A stretch of DNA of 36,648 bases from Stentor roeselii (lineage: Eukaryota > Ciliophora > Heterotrichea > Heterotrichida > Stentoridae): assembly GCA_006503475.1 (NCBI GenBank), contig RSEH01000359.1:1-36648 (forward strand), in the 5' to 3' direction. Of this stretch, positions 33,683 through 36,648 are shown piece after piece. The first letter of the stretch is position 1; each line of letters starts with the position of its first letter. Below the pieces are notes generated by a model, which made no database searches, was not told the origin of the DNA, and saw nothing but the letters and a program-made list of their open reading frames with translations. Both the position numbers and the translations under genes were made by a program.

Positions 33683-34861
33683 ATGATAAAAATTTCTGAA
33701 GAAGACATTCAACAAACTCTTGAGATTTACGAGGACTTTGGACTAAAAATTTCCGCTCAGTCAAATAAAGTAATTTGTTTAGAGTTACTTGAAGACTCAT
33801 TCCGATTTTTAACAGGTGACGACAAAGGATTCATTCACATATGGAGCCTAGAAGACTATCAAATAATAGACAAATGGAGAGGACATGATCACTGGGTTTT
33901 TCACATAACTTCCAACAAGTCCTGCAAAAAAATATCATCAAGTTCAGAAGACTGTTCAATAAAATTATGGGACTGGCTAAGCTACCTTCATCTATTTACA
34001 ATAAAAGTGAATTTTCCAGTCTTTTTCTCAAAAATGATCCCAGAACTAAATCAAATAATATCAGGGTGCAAATGGGGTCAACTTAAATTCTTCAACCTTG
34101 ACACCTTCACTGAAAGATTATCTTTGAAGGTCTCAAATCGAGAGATCTGGAATATCAGCATCAGTTTATCTGAAAATGTATTCGTCTTGGCATGTTTTGA
34201 CAAAAAGTCCTTATTATTCAACATTCATCATCAACTACAACTGGCAGTTAACAGACATCTTTCCATGGTGACTTCAGTCGTCATCATCGATCATCTAAAG
34301 TGCTACTTGACAGGCGAGTTCAATGGACTTCTCAGTCAATTTTCTTTTTTTGAAGGCAAAAAGCATCAGGTTCAAGCCCATGGAGACTCTATCAGACAAC
34401 TTGTGTTAAATGATGAAAAATCTCAGGTTTTTACTGCTTCTTCTGATATGTTTATCAAGGTCTTTCAGGTGGTTGGACTTGAATTGTTAAGGGCCGTTAA
34501 GGTTCATTCGGATTTAGTGAATTGTCTTGCTTTTGATGGAAAATTAAAAGTTTTGATTAGCTCGAGTTGGGATGGAAGTATTAAAGTTTTAAATGAAAAT
34601 CATCTTGAGGAAAAGGCCAGGGTGTTAAATCATTTGGCTTGTGTTACAGGCTTGGTCTTGTGGAATGATTCTAAATTTTGCATTTCTGTTGATGTGAAAG
34701 GGTTTACTAAACTTTGGAATCTGCAAAAGAGAAAACTTATTTCAGATGTTATTTATAGGAAGGGTTTCGATGTTGAGAAAGTTTTGAATTTAAAGAGGTT
34801 TTTCTTGGTTTTTGATAAGAAAATTTTGATTGTGTTTAAAAATAGCCTGCTGGGAGTTTAA
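33683..34861 (+). CDS. WD40-repeat protein, subfamily unknown
   Basis: 392 aa, ATG start. Repeats with GH/WD spacing start near residue 30 (VICLELL...DKGFIHIWSL), then GHDHWVFHI...DCSIKLWDW, several weaker blades, AHGDSIRQLVL...SDMFIKVFQV, VHSDLVNCLAF...WDGSIKVLNE and VTGLVLW...GFTKLWNL. I count seven or eight blades filling the whole protein, so a single beta-propeller used for protein binding. No other domain is attached, and I cannot place it in a named complex. It is AT-rich in codon use, like the genes around 4143-5099. Confidence 0.85.
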   Translation: MIKISEEDIQQTLEIYEDFGLKISAQSNKVICLELLEDSFRFLTGDDKGFIHIWSLEDYQIIDKWRGHDHWVFHITSNKSCKKISSSSEDCSIKLWDWLSYLHLFTIKVNFPVFFSKMIPELNQIISGCKWGQLKFFNLDTFTERLSLKVSNREIWNISISLSENVFVLACFDKKSLLFNIHHQLQLAVNRHLSMVTSVVIIDHLKCYLTGEFNGLLSQFSFFEGKKHQVQAHGDSIRQLVLNDEKSQVFTASSDMFIKVFQVVGLELLRAVKVHSDLVNCLAFDGKLKVLISSSWDGSIKVLNENHLEEKARVLNHLACVTGLVLWNDSKFCISVDVKGFTKLWNLQKRKLISDVIYRKGFDVEKVLNLKRFFLVFDKKILIVFKNSLLGV

Positions 34862-35118
34862 TATTTAATCAGTTTTTAGATAATTATAAAAAACTGATAT
34901 TAATTAAGGCTTTTTGGCATATTAAGATAGGTCAATTTATCGAATAAGTATCAAGATGTGAATGAAAAGAATTTTTTTTTAAGACTATTTCAAAAGCATA
35001 AATTAAAAAAAGCTCACAATTATTCCTCATCATTTCTAAAACATATTCTACTTTTATCATAGCTTGCTCTAAACCCTATTTACTTAAAATAAATAAACCA
35101 ATCACTAATCTTTAATAT

Positions 35119-36276
35119 CTACCCAAACTGATAAATCAACCTAATAACCTCTTCAAAATGCGAGTTATTGCAAGAAAACAAAATACCACCATGATCCAAG
35201 TCATAACTATCACTATAAAACACCAAAAACTCCTTCCTAATTCCATTCATAAGTACTTTCGAGTCCTCCTGTGAAAAAACCGTATCAAACCTCCCATTAA
35301 TCACAGCAGTATAAACCGAAATATTCGAGTAAAAAACTCTAGGTGGTACAAAACTTCCATATCTCTTAAAATTTCCTTCTTTCCCAAAGTCAAACCTTCT
35401 AGGGTGTTGATGTTGTTCCGAATAAACCTGCACTAAATACTCCGTAGCCCTAATCGAAATCCCGCCTCTATTTCTATAAGAATAAATCACAATATCCTGC
35501 TCTTTTCCACCAATCAAGTCCAAGTCCATCATATCCTTCGCAGCATATCTGACAACAGTTTTAAAATAAGCAAAAATCTTTGCCAACAAAGGAGATTCAA
35601 ACCAATACAAAAAGCTTTTAACTCCAAAAACCTTTGCAAGTCTTTGAATAATTCCAGTTCCTAAAAAACTGATATACCAACTCTTTGGAGTCAACTTTCC
35701 TCCAGGTGTTCCTAAAAGCACAGCAAGGCTGATATGTTTTGAGTACTCCGGGTACAGTGAAATCGCGTGAAGGATAATAACACCTCCAAGGCTATGTCCA
35801 ATCACTGCCACTTTCTCATGACCCGTGTAAGTCTTGATGAACATCACGAAGGTCCTCAAGTCATGATCGACAAAGTCTTCAAAAGAAAAGTCCCAGTAGT
35901 CTTCACTTTCATTGTCTGTTGTTGTATGGCCTGAACTGATGTGATTCCCACGCAAGTTCCCAAGCCACACGTCGAACCCGGCGTCGGACAATTGAAAAGC
36001 TGGGGCTTTTGTGCATTGGTTGATTACGTAGCTCTCAGATGTCACGACCAGACCGTGAAGAAGGAAAATAGGTTTGCCTTTGCCTGGAAGTCGGTAAAGG
36101 GTTAGGATGTACCCGTCGTCTGTTGTTACTTCGTAAGTTAACACCTGGTAACCTTTCGACTTGCAATGGTCTTCAAAGGAAAAGAAAATTTCTTCTTGAA
36201 GGTCGGTGTTTATCACTTCCCATAATACGACTGCCAACAATAAAATCACGAAACTCAGAAAAAGTTTCCTTTTCAT
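35119..36276 (-). CDS. Acid-lipase-like alpha/beta hydrolase, secreted or lysosomal
   Basis: 385 aa, ATG start. Residues about 4-20 form a signal peptide or anchor (LFLSFVILLLAVVLW) after MKRK. The AB-hydrolase-associated N-region is present (GYQVLTYEVTTDDGYILTLYRLP). Oxyanion-region LLHGLVVTSESYV, NLRGNHISSGH, nucleophile Ser162 in GHSLGG, Asp331 in NGRFDTVFS and His362 in DLDHGG give a full Ser-Asp-His triad. Length and order match lysosomal acid lipase/gastric lipase, which hydrolyse cholesteryl esters or triglycerides. In a phagotrophic ciliate a digestive vacuole role is likely (inference). Its start is 75 nt from the divergent partial gene. Confidence 0.92.
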   Translation of the reverse strand: MKRKLFLSFVILLLAVVLWEVINTDLQEEIFFSFEDHCKSKGYQVLTYEVTTDDGYILTLYRLPGKGKPIFLLHGLVVTSESYVINQCTKAPAFQLSDAGFDVWLGNLRGNHISSGHTTTDNESEDYWDFSFEDFVDHDLRTFVMFIKTYTGHEKVAVIGHSLGGVIILHAISLYPEYSKHISLAVLLGTPGGKLTPKSWYISFLGTGIIQRLAKVFGVKSFLYWFESPLLAKIFAYFKTVVRYAAKDMMDLDLIGGKEQDIVIYSYRNRGGISIRATEYLVQVYSEQHQHPRRFDFGKEGNFKRYGSFVPPRVFYSNISVYTAVINGRFDTVFSQEDSKVLMNGIRKEFLVFYSDSYDLDHGGILFSCNNSHFEEVIRLIYQFG

Positions 36277-36351
36277 TTGTTATTCTCGATATTTTAGGGG
36301 AAGGATTAGGTAGAATTAGGGACTTTGGTCGACATTTCCTTATAAAAATTG
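36277..36351. promoter_or_regulatory. 75-nt divergent promoter region
   Basis: Only 75 nt separate the ATGs of the lipase (minus) and the acidic unknown gene (plus). It contains tataaaaatt (36341-36350) directly before the plus-strand ATG. Confidence 0.4.
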
Positions 36352-36648
36352 ATGGACGATAATCAGAACTTAGAACAACCTCTTGTCATCAATGATGAGA
36401 ACGACTTTGGAGCTATTGATCTGGTTGAACAGCCGTCAAATGTTCACCTCTTGATGAATTTCGATGATTTAGACATTAGCACCCTTTTGACTGTTGTCGA
36501 AGATACGGAGGGACTGCCTCAATCGAATATCGATGGATGTGATGAAAATAATGAGAAAGAAGCGGAAAACCAAAATCAACTTTTAAGATCTTCTAAAGTG
36601 AAAAAAAGAGAACAGCCTAAAGTTGATGAGATTGAACTTTACAAGGAA
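36352..36648 (+). CDS. 5' part of an acidic protein, cut by the window end
   Basis: The frame opens at ATG 36352 and stays open for 99 codons to the last base. The peptide is very acidic and Asn/Asp-rich (MDDNQNLEQPL, NFDDLDISTLLTVVEDTEG), then turns basic near the end (SSKVKKREQPKVDEIELYKE). An acidic activation-like stretch before a basic patch would suit a transcription factor, but no domain is complete, so no function is assigned. Confidence 0.7.
   Translation, partial: MDDNQNLEQPLVINDENDFGAIDLVEQPSNVHLLMNFDDLDISTLLTVVEDTEGLPQSNIDGCDENNEKEAENQNQLLRSSKVKKREQPKVDEIELYKE

Noticed and set aside
33770-33784. 15-nt GTAA...AG stretch inside the WD40 gene
   Set aside because: It encodes part of a normal WD40 strand (VICLEL) and has T at position 10; removing it would damage the first blade.
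1-36648. Reassigned stop codons, as in many ciliates
   Set aside because: TAA, TAG and TGA all terminate well-supported genes (for example H4 TAA, kinesin TAG, PI 3-kinase TGA), and conserved domains contain no in-frame stops once introns are removed.

Overview
ORGANISM. The window is nuclear DNA of a protist, most probably the macronuclear genome of a heterotrich ciliate such as Stentor. It holds a histone H4, a class I PI 3-kinase, a kinesin, a tubulin-tail carboxypeptidase, a CFAP97-type ciliary protein and an SK-type potassium channel. Intergenic DNA is short and AT-rich, and genes are closely packed. TAA, TAG and TGA all end genes, so the code looks standard, unlike Tetrahymena or Paramecium. 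Four genes make sense only after removing exactly 15 nt, each GTAA...AG. Fifteen-nucleotide introns together with the standard code are the published hallmark of Stentor coeruleus. The genus call is inference; the introns are read directly.

LAYOUT. I count 27 genes, two of them cut by the window ends. (1) 1-299: tail of an unknown plus-strand gene, then about 650 nt of AT-rich spacer. (2) 950-5099, minus strand: an unknown coiled-coil protein, a four-pass membrane protein (one intron), and a tandem pair of HD-domain paralogues, one of which has lost the HD aspartate. The last three are separated by only 6 and 2 nt. (3) 5267-10068, plus: a divergent kinesin (one intron) and, 2 nt after its stop, a FAM135-type lipase. 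(4) 10093-11547, minus: a coiled-coil protein whose C-terminus resembles the kinesin tail. (5) 11975-24611, nine plus-strand genes: methylmalonate-semialdehyde dehydrogenase, cytosolic carboxypeptidase, RBR ubiquitin ligase, a short MGC-start protein, a possible CCDC81-like protein, a coiled-coil protein, two small basic unknowns and an SK-type channel. (6) 24608-29511, minus: class I PI 3-kinase followed by an EF-hand/coiled-coil protein (one intron). (7) 29665-36648, alternating strands: C2H2 zinc-finger protein, six-segment EF-hand protein, histone H4, NOXRED1-like oxidoreductase, CFAP97D-like protein (one intron), WD40 protein, acid-lipase-like hydrolase, and the start of an acidic unknown.

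HOW THE GENES RELATE. I see no single pathway. Several products fit a large ciliated cell: kinesin, tubulin carboxypeptidase, CFAP97D-like, possible CCDC81-like, calcyphosin-like EF-hand and several coiled-coil proteins. Others are membrane or calcium signalling parts (SK-type channel, PI 3-kinase, EF-hand proteins). The strongest signals are architectural: 15-nt introns, stop-to-start gaps of 2-11 nt, overlapping convergent and divergent coding ends, and short tandem repeats in the wider spacers. I found no transposon, CRISPR array, tRNA, rRNA or telomere repeat.
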